DNA of 64,000 nt from Spirosoma lacussanchae (GTDB lineage Bacteria; Bacteroidota; Bacteroidia; Cytophagales; Spirosomataceae): assembly GCF_005870035.1 (NCBI RefSeq), contig NZ_SWJG01000001.1:1351639-1415638 (forward strand), in the 5' to 3' direction. How positions within the stretch are numbered: position 1 is the first letter of the stretch; every line of letters starts with the position of its first letter. The notes below the pieces were generated by a model that ran no database searches, was not told the origin of the DNA, and saw nothing but the letters and a program-made list of their open reading frames with translations. Made by a program: the position numbers and the translations under genes. This document shows positions 1 through 8,100 of this stretch, piece after piece.

Positions 1-574
1 CGGTCGCGAACGCCTGCCGGAACCAGTCGAGCCGAAACGTCTGTGGCGTCTGCACGAGCCGGACACTGGCCCGGTCAATTGCCCGGCTCATGCCGTCGGT
101 CCCGACAATCCGAACGGAATCCTTGGCCGGTACGCAGGTCACCGCCGAGCCCAGGCGGGCAGCCGTCTCGAAGCTGCTGCGAATGATGTCGGGTGCAATG
201 AATGGCCGAACCCCATCGTGTACCGCCACAACGCCACCGTCGACCGACAGAGGAATGGCCTGCAGGCCGTTGCGCACCGACTGAAAGCGCGAGGCTCCGC
301 CGTCGATCAACCGCACCGGTGCCTGAAAGCCGTACTGCCCGCACAGCGACAACCAGGTCTGGCGTTCGCGGGCGGGCAGTACGAGTATGATCTGTTCGGC
401 GGGCAGTACCGCCAGAAACTGGTCCAGTGTATGTTGCAGGATCGGCTTGCCGTTCAGCAGCAGAAACTGCTTGGGTATGTCCGATTTCATCCGGCTACCG
501 CTGCCACCGGCAACGATAATGGCAAAATAGGCCGGGCTGGCCGGGGAGGAGGTCGGTTGGTCGTGGGTTGTCAT
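1..574 (-). CDS. ispD: IspD, 2-C-methyl-D-erythritol 4-phosphate cytidylyltransferase (3' end cut by window)
   Basis: This enzyme transfers CMP from CTP to methylerythritol phosphate, the third step of the MEP route to isoprenoids, in the cytoplasm. Reading the minus strand from the ATG at 574 gives 191 residues before the window edge. The nucleotide-binding loop VAGGSGSRMKSDIPKQF lies at about residues 21-37, VHDGVRPF near 113-120, and QTPQTFR near the end of the visible part, all IspD signatures. The family is usually 220-240 residues, so roughly 30-45 C-terminal residues lie outside. The gene starts 55 bases after queA on the same strand, so the two probably form one transcript. The assignment is firm; only the C terminus is unseen. 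Confidence 0.95.
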   Translation of the reverse strand, partial: MTTHDQPTSSPASPAYFAIIVAGGSGSRMKSDIPKQFLLLNGKPILQHTLDQFLAVLPAEQIILVLPARERQTWLSLCGQYGFQAPVRLIDGGASRFQSVRNGLQAIPLSVDGGVVAVHDGVRPFIAPDIIRSSFETAARLGSAVTCVPAKDSVRIVGTDGMSRAIDRASVRLVQTPQTFRLDWFRQAFAT

Positions 575-629
575 GCGAAGGATAAACTAACGCAAAACTA
601 CAAACGACAACCCACTATTGGGCGCGGGC

Positions 630-1673
630 TTACAGAATCAGCATTGCATCGCCATAGCTGAAGAAGCGGTACTTCTCCTTGATGGCTACCTGATACGCTT
701 CCTTGATCAGCTCATGACCGCCAAACGCGCTCGTCATCATGATCAGGATCGACTCGGGCAGGTGCAGGCTGGTCAGCAGCGAATTGGCAATTTTAAAATC
801 GTAAGGGGGGAAGATAAACTTATCCGTCCAGCCCTCTACCGGCTTCAGCCGACTATTGGCCGACACCGACGATTCGATGGCTTTGAGCGAGGTCGTACCC
901 ACCGCACAGACGCGTTTACCGCCATCGAGCGCGGTATTGACGATCTGGGCCGCATCGGCCGGAATCCGGTAATTCTCCGAATCGGTTTTGTGCTTGGTGA
1001 GGTCTTCTACGTCTACCTGACGGAACGTACCCAGACCAACGTGCAGGGTAATGGGCGCAAAGTGAATCCCTTTGATCTCCATCCGCTTCATCATGGCGCG
1101 GGTAAAGTGCAGACCGGCCGTGGGGGCCGCTACGGCGCCAACGTGCTGGGCAAAAACGGTCTGGTAATGATCCCGGTCGGCCAGTTCGGCTTCGCGCTGC
1201 ATCTCGCGCGGGATGGGGGTTTCGCCCAGTTCATCCACCGCTTTCATAAACTCCTCGTGGTTACCGTCGAACAGGAAACGGATCGTACGGCCGCGCGAGG
1301 TAGTATTGTCGATAACTTCTGCTACCAGGTCACTATCGCCGAAATACAGTTTGTTCCCAACGCGGATCTTACGGGCCGGATCGACCAGTACGTCCCAGAG
1401 TTTCATTTCGCGGTTCAGTTCCCGCAGCAGAAAGACCTCAATTTTAGCGCCGGTTTTCTCTTTGTTGCCATACAAACGCGCCGGAAACACTTTCGTGTTG
1501 TTGATGACCATTACATCGCCATCGGTGAAATAGCTGAGTATATCCGAAAACTGTTTATGCTCAATGGTTTTGGCTTTACGGTCAACAACCATCAACCGCG
1601 ATTCACCCCGCTCAACCGGGTATTTAGCAATGAGACTCTCGGGTAAATCAAACTTGAATTCGGATAATTTCAT
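630..1673 (-). CDS. queA: QueA, S-adenosylmethionine:tRNA ribosyltransferase-isomerase
   Basis: QueA moves the ribosyl part of S-adenosylmethionine onto 7-aminomethyl-7-deazaguanine in tRNA, making epoxyqueuosine on the way to queuosine at the wobble position. The 347-residue product has the family's normal length and begins [19 protein letters not shown], the expected N terminus. Internal signatures are [22 protein letters not shown] (about residues 62-83) and the substrate-site segment PTAGLHFT (about 184-191). It lies upstream of ispD on the same strand, 55 bases apart. A terminator-like hairpin upstream (1730-1764) separates it from the next minus-strand gene. Nothing in the frame is broken. 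Confidence 0.97.
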   Translation of the reverse strand: MKLSEFKFDLPESLIAKYPVERGESRLMVVDRKAKTIEHKQFSDILSYFTDGDVMVINNTKVFPARLYGNKEKTGAKIEVFLLRELNREMKLWDVLVDPARKIRVGNKLYFGDSDLVAEVIDNTTSRGRTIRFLFDGNHEEFMKAVDELGETPIPREMQREAELADRDHYQTVFAQHVGAVAAPTAGLHFTRAMMKRMEIKGIHFAPITLHVGLGTFRQVDVEDLTKHKTDSENYRIPADAAQIVNTALDGGKRVCAVGTTSLKAIESSVSANSRLKPVEGWTDKFIFPPYDFKIANSLLTSLHLPESILIMMTSAFGGHELIKEAYQVAIKEKYRFFSYGDAMLIL

Positions 1674-1729
1674 GATCTATCGGCACGAATAACAACAATC
1701 TTTTTTCTGTAAAGGGCGCAAAGATAGCG

Positions 1730-1764
1730 AAAAGCCCGGAAAATTGAGTATGTTCCGGGCTTTT
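1730..1764. terminator. Intrinsic terminator, probably for the small gene at 1786-2151
   Basis: Perfect 12-bp stem (AAAAGCCCGGAA at 1730-1741, its complement at 1753-1764) with an 11-base loop. On the minus strand the right half of the stem runs into TTTT, giving a classic rho-independent shape just after the stop of the 1786-2151 gene. On the plus strand it ends in TTTTTT, so it could work both ways. It lies 57 bases upstream of queA and so separates the two transcripts. Confidence 0.85.
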
Positions 1765-1785
1765 TTCTTGCAAATATGACAAAAA

Positions 1786-2151
1786 TCAATTATCGCCGAC
1801 GGGCAAACCATCCATTGGCTGCACCGCGCCGTCGGTGTTGACGCCCGCGCGGTCCGATACGTTGAACTTGGCCATCAGTTCCGACGAGGCTTCGTTGGAG
1901 TAGGTGCCCTGAGCCGATACAAAGACGCCTTTCATACCATTGGCAGCCGTGATGGCGTATAGCGTCATCTCATCGCCGGGGTCCGACGTGCCCTCGAACC
2001 GGTGGAACTCGTCTACGTTGAACTCATCGCTTTTGAGTTTGGTCTCGGTGCTTTTCTCTTCCAGATAATCGCTTTTCGGGCCGAATTCGTGGGTATAGCC
2101 GCGTTCGCGCAGGGCTTCCATGGCTTCGGTTAAGGTGGTGAAATGATTCAT
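1786..2151 (-). CDS. Small conserved Bacteroidota protein of unknown function
   Basis: A 121-residue soluble protein with no signal peptide. From memory, short Bacteroidota proteins with the pattern RGYTHEF...LKSDEFNVDEFHRFEGTSDPGDE...YAI appear in databases under the name phosphoribosylpyrophosphate synthetase. That name looks like a propagated error: the protein is about a third of the enzyme's size and lacks its PRPP-binding motif. The sequence is acidic and well-formed throughout, with a conserved-looking core at residues 40-85, so I take it as a real gene. It is divergent from the beta-propeller gene at 2253 and followed by a strong terminator. Function is unknown. Confidence 0.8.
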   Translation of the reverse strand: MNHFTTLTEAMEALRERGYTHEFGPKSDYLEEKSTETKLKSDEFNVDEFHRFEGTSDPGDEMTLYAITAANGMKGVFVSAQGTYSNEASSELMAKFNVSDRAGVNTDGAVQPMDGLPVGDN

Positions 2152-2252
2152 GACGTTGGTAGTATTACGTTTCTAGTGTAAACCCAAAACAAAACGGATA
2201 GTTTTTTGCTACTTTATGGAATCCGTTGCCTCATCGAGTAAATCATTCGCCT

Positions 2253-3242
2253 ATGTTCCGGTATCTGCTACGCCTTCCCGTTCTTTTCCTGGCCGGTATG
2301 TGGGCCTGCAACACGCCCGACAGCGAGTTCAATGCGGCCGTGTTTCCCGAACGAATTGCGTTCCAGGCCGACCGGCTTTATCCCGAAGGTATTACCTATT
2401 CGCCCGTTCTCGACCGGTTTCTGGTCAGCTCCATCACGCAGGGCAAGGTAGGTACCGTTGACCTTACCGGGCGGTATGCCGACTTCCTCACCGACACCCG
2501 GCTCATCAGCGGCATCGGCCTGAAAATTCGCGGCAACCTGCTATACGTCTGCAACGCCGATCAGGGGGTATCAACCAAAAGCACTGTCCAGACCACCCTC
2601 AGAACGGCCGGGCTGCTGGTGTTTAACCTCACGACCCGCGCCCGAGTGCAGACCATCCGGCTCGACTCGCTGCTGCCGGGCGTTCGTCATTTTGCCAACG
2701 ATCTGGCTTTCGATCCGCAGGGGAACGCCTACATCACCGATTCGTTTGCGCCGGTGATCTACCGCGTTACGCCTGATTATAAGCCCAGTATTTTTATCAA
2801 CAGCCCCCTGTTTGCCGGGGCGCAGGGGGTCAACCTGAACGGTATCGTTTACCACCCCGGCGGTTACCTGATCGTGGTGAAATCGAACGAAGGCAAACTG
2901 TTTAAGGTCAGTGTGGCCAATCCGAATATCATCACCGAAATTACGGGTGTAACCGTAGCGGGGGGCGATGGCCTGACGCTGCTGGACAATGAGCTGTACG
3001 TCGTGAACGAAGGGCAAAAGGTATCCCGGCTGAGAAGCACCGACGACTGGAAAACCGCCACCCTCGTCAGCGCAGATACTACTGGCTACGAGCAGGCCAC
3101 CACCAGCGTAGCCGTGGGGAGTCGGATCTATACCCTCAACGCCCGCATCGGTGAACTAAGCGCAGCGGCCGGCAACCCCGCCCAGCTCCAGGCCCGCGAC
3201 TATAGCATCCAGCAGTTTCGGCCGGCCGTTCCCACTCCGTAA
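2253..3242 (+). CDS. Beta-propeller lipoprotein (SMP-30/gluconolactonase-like), copy 1
   Basis: About 329 residues from the ATG at 2253. A longer reading from a TTG at 2226 is possible but would put extra residues before the hydrophobic signal MFRYLLRLPVLFLAGMWAC. The Cys after MWA is a likely lipidation site, so the protein is probably anchored in the envelope. The body has repeated strands typical of six-bladed propellers: YPEGITYSPVLDRFLVSSITQGKVGTVDL, GVRHFANDLAFDPQGNAYITDSFAPVIYRV, and a late GDGLTLLDNELYVVNEG. These resemble SMP-30/gluconolactonase sugar-lactone hydrolases, but the substrate cannot be read from sequence. The next gene, 99 bases downstream, is a clear paralogue. Confidence 0.85.
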   Translation: MFRYLLRLPVLFLAGMWACNTPDSEFNAAVFPERIAFQADRLYPEGITYSPVLDRFLVSSITQGKVGTVDLTGRYADFLTDTRLISGIGLKIRGNLLYVCNADQGVSTKSTVQTTLRTAGLLVFNLTTRARVQTIRLDSLLPGVRHFANDLAFDPQGNAYITDSFAPVIYRVTPDYKPSIFINSPLFAGAQGVNLNGIVYHPGGYLIVVKSNEGKLFKVSVANPNIITEITGVTVAGGDGLTLLDNELYVVNEGQKVSRLRSTDDWKTATLVSADTTGYEQATTSVAVGSRIYTLNARIGELSAAAGNPAQLQARDYSIQQFRPAVPTP

Positions 3243-3341
3243 TATTAGAGAAACAAAGTGACTTGACAGGTACTTACGGGAAAGGGCGTGCCGATTGGTC
3301 GTCTTGTTCTATATGTTTTATCTATTGTCTAGTCCTGCGTT

Positions 3342-4331
3342 ATGAAAACATCGTGTATAGTCTCCGGCGTTCTGCTGGCCGCATCTGCCTGCCTGACGGG
3401 CTGCGAAGATCACCGCGACAGTCCCAATGCCGTTTTCCCGGATCGGATCGAGTTTACGGCCGCCCGCCAGTACCCCGAAGGAATTGCGTACTCCGCGCAG
3501 CTGGATCGGTTCATCATTACGTCGATCACCCAGGGGAAAATCGGCACCGTGTCGACAACGGGCGTGTATGAAGACCTGCTCACGGACCCGGCCCTCGTTA
3601 GCGGCATCGGGGTGAAGGTGGGCAGTGGCCGGATTCTGGTCTGCAATGGCGATCAGGGTGTCTCGGTCAAGAGCAAACCCGAAACCGCTTTTCAGCTGGC
3701 CGAACTGCTGGTGTTCGATCTGACTACCCGCCAGCTTACCAACCGCGTCGACCTGGACAACCTGCTGCCGGGCGTTCGTCATTTTGCCAACGATCTGGCG
3801 GTCGATCCGCAGAACAACGTCTACGTAACGGATTCGTTTGCCCCCGTCATTTATAAAGTAGCGCCCGACGGAACCCCCTCTATTCTGGTGAACGACACCC
3901 GCCTGGGCGCGCCCATGGGCATGTTTGGCATGAACGGCATCATTTACCACCCCGGCGGCTACCTGATTGCCGTAAAAACCAGCGAAGGCAAACTCTTCAA
4001 GATCGATCTCAACAACGGCAACGCCATCACCGAAGTGGGCGGACTGACCCTGCAGGGGGGAGACGGCATTACCCTCGTGGGGACGACCGATCTCTATATC
4101 GTGACCAATAGCGGCAGTCAGGTATCCCTGGTTCGCAGCACCGACAATTTCGCCACGGCCAGCCTAGTCCGAAACGACACGAACGGCTATGCGCAGGCTA
4201 CCACCAACGTGCTGGTGAACAACAGTATTTTTACCCTCAACGCCCGGATCGGTGAGGTAGGCGCAGCGGCCATGGCCATGAACCCGGCCCAGCTGCAAAG
4301 CAACCAGTACAGCATTCAGAAATTCCGATAA
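3342..4331 (+). CDS. Beta-propeller lipoprotein (SMP-30/gluconolactonase-like), copy 2
   Basis: A 329-residue paralogue of the preceding gene. It has a cleaner lipoprotein signal: MKTSCIVSGVLLAASACLTGC, with LTGC as lipobox. Shared blocks in the same order include YPEGIAYSAQLDRFIITSIT, GVRHFANDLAVDPQNNVYVT, GIIYHPGGYLIAVK and FTLNARIGEVGAAA near the C terminus. Copy 2 carries a few extra residues in the middle (TRLGAPMGMFGMNG) where copy 1 has AGAQGVNLNG. It was probably made by tandem duplication and then diverged. Like copy 1 it is expected to be surface- or periplasm-facing. A perfect 23-bp hairpin follows the stop codon. Confidence 0.87.
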   Translation: MKTSCIVSGVLLAASACLTGCEDHRDSPNAVFPDRIEFTAARQYPEGIAYSAQLDRFIITSITQGKIGTVSTTGVYEDLLTDPALVSGIGVKVGSGRILVCNGDQGVSVKSKPETAFQLAELLVFDLTTRQLTNRVDLDNLLPGVRHFANDLAVDPQNNVYVTDSFAPVIYKVAPDGTPSILVNDTRLGAPMGMFGMNGIIYHPGGYLIAVKTSEGKLFKIDLNNGNAITEVGGLTLQGGDGITLVGTTDLYIVTNSGSQVSLVRSTDNFATASLVRNDTNGYAQATTNVLVNNSIFTLNARIGEVGAAAMAMNPAQLQSNQYSIQKFR

Positions 4332-4346
4332 AGCCAGTGTCCGAAA

Positions 4347-4402
4347 AGTACGAACGGTCGGTTCGGGCGCCTATCTGCACGCCCGAACCGACCGTTCGTA
4401 CT
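4347..4402. terminator. Long bidirectional terminator hairpin between convergent genes
   Basis: Perfect 23-bp inverted repeat, arms 4347-4369 and 4380-4402, with a 10-base loop. It occupies almost the whole gap between the plus-strand gene ending at 4331 and the minus-strand gene ending at 4417. On the minus strand it is followed by TTTTCGG, so it best fits termination of the DUF1080 gene; on the plus strand there is no U tract. A 23-bp perfect stem is unusually long for a bacterial terminator. Confidence 0.8.
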
Positions 4403-4416
4403 GAAAAGGGAGCCGA

Positions 4417-5061
4417 TCAGTCGGGCAGCACCCGGATCATAATGTCTTTGTAGAGCACCTTGCTTTTGGGGTCATGGCCCTGCAGCGCCACGGTGCCGCT
4501 GCTGAGCCGGCGGGTCGCGTTATCGCCGGTGCGTTCGGCATTGTCGGGTTCGGTATACTCGTTGATAACTTTGCCGTTGATGCGAACGGTCACTTTTTTA
4601 CCCTCGACCGTAATCTGTTCGGTATACCATTCGTCATCTTTCACGAAGGTTTCTTTCACATCCTGAAAGGAGTACACGCTGCCGGTCTTTCGCCAGTCGG
4701 TATGGGTCTGGTTCACCTGGATTTCGTAGCCTTTGACGGGCCAGCCGGTATCCTGGTAGGTGGTATGGATAAACATGCCGGAGTTGGCACCGGGCATCGT
4801 TTTCACCTGCGCTTTCCACTCGAAGTTTTTGAACGAATGATTGTTGACGGGCCCGTCGTAGAACAGGTGCGCCCGTGGGCCGAAGACCACAATGGCCCCA
4901 TCCTGTACGCTGAAGGTGGTCGGGTTTTCGGCAGCCCGCCAGCCGGTGAGGGTTTTCCCATCGAAGAGGCTGGTCCAGCCATTGGCCTGTTGGGTGGTTT
5001 TATTGCCGGAGCAGCCCGCCAGCACGACCGCTGTAGCCAGCGCAATAAGGTATGATTTCAT
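4417..5061 (-). CDS. DUF1080 / 3-keto-disaccharide hydrolase-like lipoprotein
   Basis: A 214-residue lipoprotein from the ATG at 5061 (MKSYLIALATAVVLAGC, lipobox LAGC); an ATG three codons earlier, at 5070, is the alternative. The mature part opens with GWTSLFDGKTLTGWRA, the hallmark of the DUF1080 (PF06439) fold, a concanavalin-like beta-jelly roll. It continues with NFEWKAQVKTMPGANSGMFIHT and the late pair VTVRINGKVINEYTEPD and GTVALQGHDPKSKVLYKDIMIRVLP, also family-typical. Members related to this have been described as 3-keto-glycoside hydrolases; whether this one is active cannot be told. It stands alone beside the trailer end of the CRISPR array. Confidence 0.9.
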   Translation of the reverse strand: MKSYLIALATAVVLAGCSGNKTTQQANGWTSLFDGKTLTGWRAAENPTTFSVQDGAIVVFGPRAHLFYDGPVNNHSFKNFEWKAQVKTMPGANSGMFIHTTYQDTGWPVKGYEIQVNQTHTDWRKTGSVYSFQDVKETFVKDDEWYTEQITVEGKKVTVRINGKVINEYTEPDNAERTGDNATRRLSSGTVALQGHDPKSKVLYKDIMIRVLPD

Positions 5062-5159
5062 AGTTAGCATCAGGCATTATGGAATACCTTCATCAACTAA
5101 AGAACGAACCTCCCAAATCCTAACGGACCAACCGAACAACTCAACCAACTTCCCCGCCG

Positions 5160-8100
5160 ATCCTAATTCCACTCAGGTACGATTAGAAGGTGGTGGTATT
5201 ACCTGCCGCAGGTAGGGTTCACATTATTTCAATTCCACTCAGGTACGATTAGAAGGTGAGCACGTAACCGATAGCCGATTTGATGGTGTCAAATTTCAAT
5301 TCCACTCAGGTACGATTAGAAGGGCCCATATCAGCCCTACTGATATACGATTCGCTGATTTCAATTCCACTCAGGTACGATTAGAAGGGTTTACCGACAA
5401 TGATTTATCGGTTTTATTCTTGATTTCAATTCCACTCAGGTACGATTAGAAGGGCTGAGGTGTGGATTTATTGTGTGCCTTGTTTACAGATTTCAATTCC
5501 ACTCAGGTACGATTAGAAGCGCAGGTCGGTCCCGTTCTTCCGCAGAAACAGACAGTATTTCAATTCCACTCAGGTACGATTAGAAGAACTACAGGAGCAA
5601 AACGAGCGGCTGCAAAGTGGTAATTTCAATTCCACTCAGGTACGATTAGAAGGCATATGTCGGGCCTGGCCATCGACATCGACTGCGAATTTCAATTCCA
5701 CTCAGGTACGATTAGAAGTGCAGCTGGCGCCCTTCAGTACAGGGTCGGTGATCATTTCAATTCCACTCAGGTACGATTAGAAGAACGGCGGCAAGGCTGA
5801 ACGCAGGGAAAGGCTGAATTTCAATTCCACTCAGGTACGATTAGAAGCCGAACTCGCGGCCCGTATCGCGCTGGTTGTTGAGATTTCAATTCCACTCAGG
5901 TACGATTAGAAGTATCGCGCACATCGTCGGCTAAGTCAGTCAGTACGTATTTCAATTCCACTCAGGTACGATTAGAAGCGCTGATGCAGCTACTGTTTGG
6001 CCGCTATGCCATATTTCAATTCCACTCAGGTACGATTAGAAGCGGAACCGCTGACACCCTGCGCCGGGCGCGTGCGGCATTTCAATTCCACTCAGGTACG
6101 ATTAGAAGCCGTCTGCTGGCCCATAATCAGCCCTGTTTCTGTGAATTTCAATTCCACTCAGGTACGATTAGAAGCATTAGAGGATTGCGTCTAGGAAGTC
6201 GAGGTTTACTATTTCAATTCCACTCAGGTACGATTAGAAGCGAGCTGCTGGCCGCGTTGCCGGTTAGTTTGCCGGAATTTCAATTCCACTCAGGTACGAT
6301 TAGAAGCATCCGCGAACGTGTTCACCGTTACGCGGCTGGTCATTTCAATTCCACTCAGGTACGATTAGAAGGCCGGACAGGTTATTAATAGCCCGAACGA
6401 ACGTTGTCATTTCAATTCCACTCAGGTACGATTAGAAGCAGGTTTTCCGTCAATCGGCCATACGCGATCACGTATTTCAATTCCACTCAGGTACGATTAG
6501 AAGACAAACCGAAGCTATGGCCCGGGCCGAAGTCGACATTTCAATTCCACTCAGGTACGATTAGAAGCCGGTTACCGAAGCCATGGCCCGGGCCGAAGTC
6601 GACATTTCAATTCCACTCAGGTACGATTAGAAGGATACGCTGAACCGGTTTCGAAACAAAGGCTACAATTTCAATTCCACTCAGGTACGATTAGAAGCGA
6701 GTCGGTACACCAGATGGTCGATGATTTTAAAACATTTCAATTCCACTCAGGTACGATTAGAAGGGTAATCTTGACAGGCACGAGCTAGCCGGGCCAGCCA
6801 ATTTCAATTCCACTCAGGTACGATTAGAAGTCAACACCTTCGCGTACTGTTCCTGCGCAAATGCATTTCAATTCCACTCAGGTACGATTAGAAGCCATCC
6901 TCCAGATTGTAGCGAACGTGGGTGTGTTATTTCAATTCCACTCAGGTACGATTAGAAGTCTTTCGCCCTACCTGTGTCAAGCCGGATTTGCCAATTTCAA
7001 TTCCACTCAGGTACGATTAGAAGGGGTAGGCCGATGGCGTCGCACTGCTCTTTCAGGAAATTTCAATTCCACTCAGGTACGATTAGAAGAGCGGTTGCAG
7101 GACAAAATCAGGGCGCTCGAAAAAATTTCAATTCCACTCAGGTACGATTAGAAGAGACTGGCGAACCCACCCCAACCGTTCCAGCCATTATTTCAATTCC
7201 ACTCAGGTACGATTAGAAGATCGTCTGGCGCTACCTCATCGACCCCGCAGCTTAGATTTCAATTCCACTCAGGTACGATTAGAAGTATCCGACACGATAG
7301 CCGCTATTGATTCATCCCGTTATTTCAATTCCACTCAGGTACGATTAGAAGACAAAGACCTTAGCACAGCCGTATCTAGCTACTTTATTTCAATTCCACT
7401 CAGGTACGATTAGAAGCGCTGTTCCGCTTCGAGTAGAGCCAACCGGCGTTATTTCAATTCCACTCAGGTACGATTAGAAGTTACTTTGGGGCCGTCGGGG
7501 ATGCGCTCCTGCAGCACATTTCAATTCCACTCAGGTACGATTAGAAGAAGGGACCGCCGACAGCCTGCGCCGGGCGCGCACGGCATTTCAATTCCACTCA
7601 GGTACGATTAGAAGTGGTGCGGTAGAGGTTGATCATTTTACGGTGGGTAATTTCAATTCCACTCAGGTACGATTAGAAGCCAGACCTCGCGCCGTTGATG
7701 CCTGTTGCTCGATGACATTTCAATTCCACTCAGGTACGATTAGAAGCCCGGACGGCATGGAGTAGCTACTTGCATTCAGGCGAATTTCAATTCCACTCAG
7801 GTACGATTAGAAGCCTTGCCCAGAACCACGAGCCGGAGTGTCGTACACTCGATTTCAATTCCACTCAGGTACGATTAGAAGTCGCGCAGCCCGCCCGTTA
7901 CGCGGTAGGCTACTGTCCATTTCAATTCCACTCAGGTACGATTAGAAGGGCGGATTCATTGCTACCCATTCGCAGGCGTCACAATTTCAATTCCACTCAG
8001 GTACGATTAGAAGACGGCTTTGATTGTTTCGCGTTGGGCATGGGTCTTGATTTCAATTCCACTCAGGTACGATTAGAAGTTTGCAATTCGGCGGGAATAA

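Noticed and set aside
1786-2151. Phosphoribosylpyrophosphate synthetase, a name used for similar small proteins
   Set aside because: Far too short and without the PRPP-binding motif; the name is probably a propagated misannotation.
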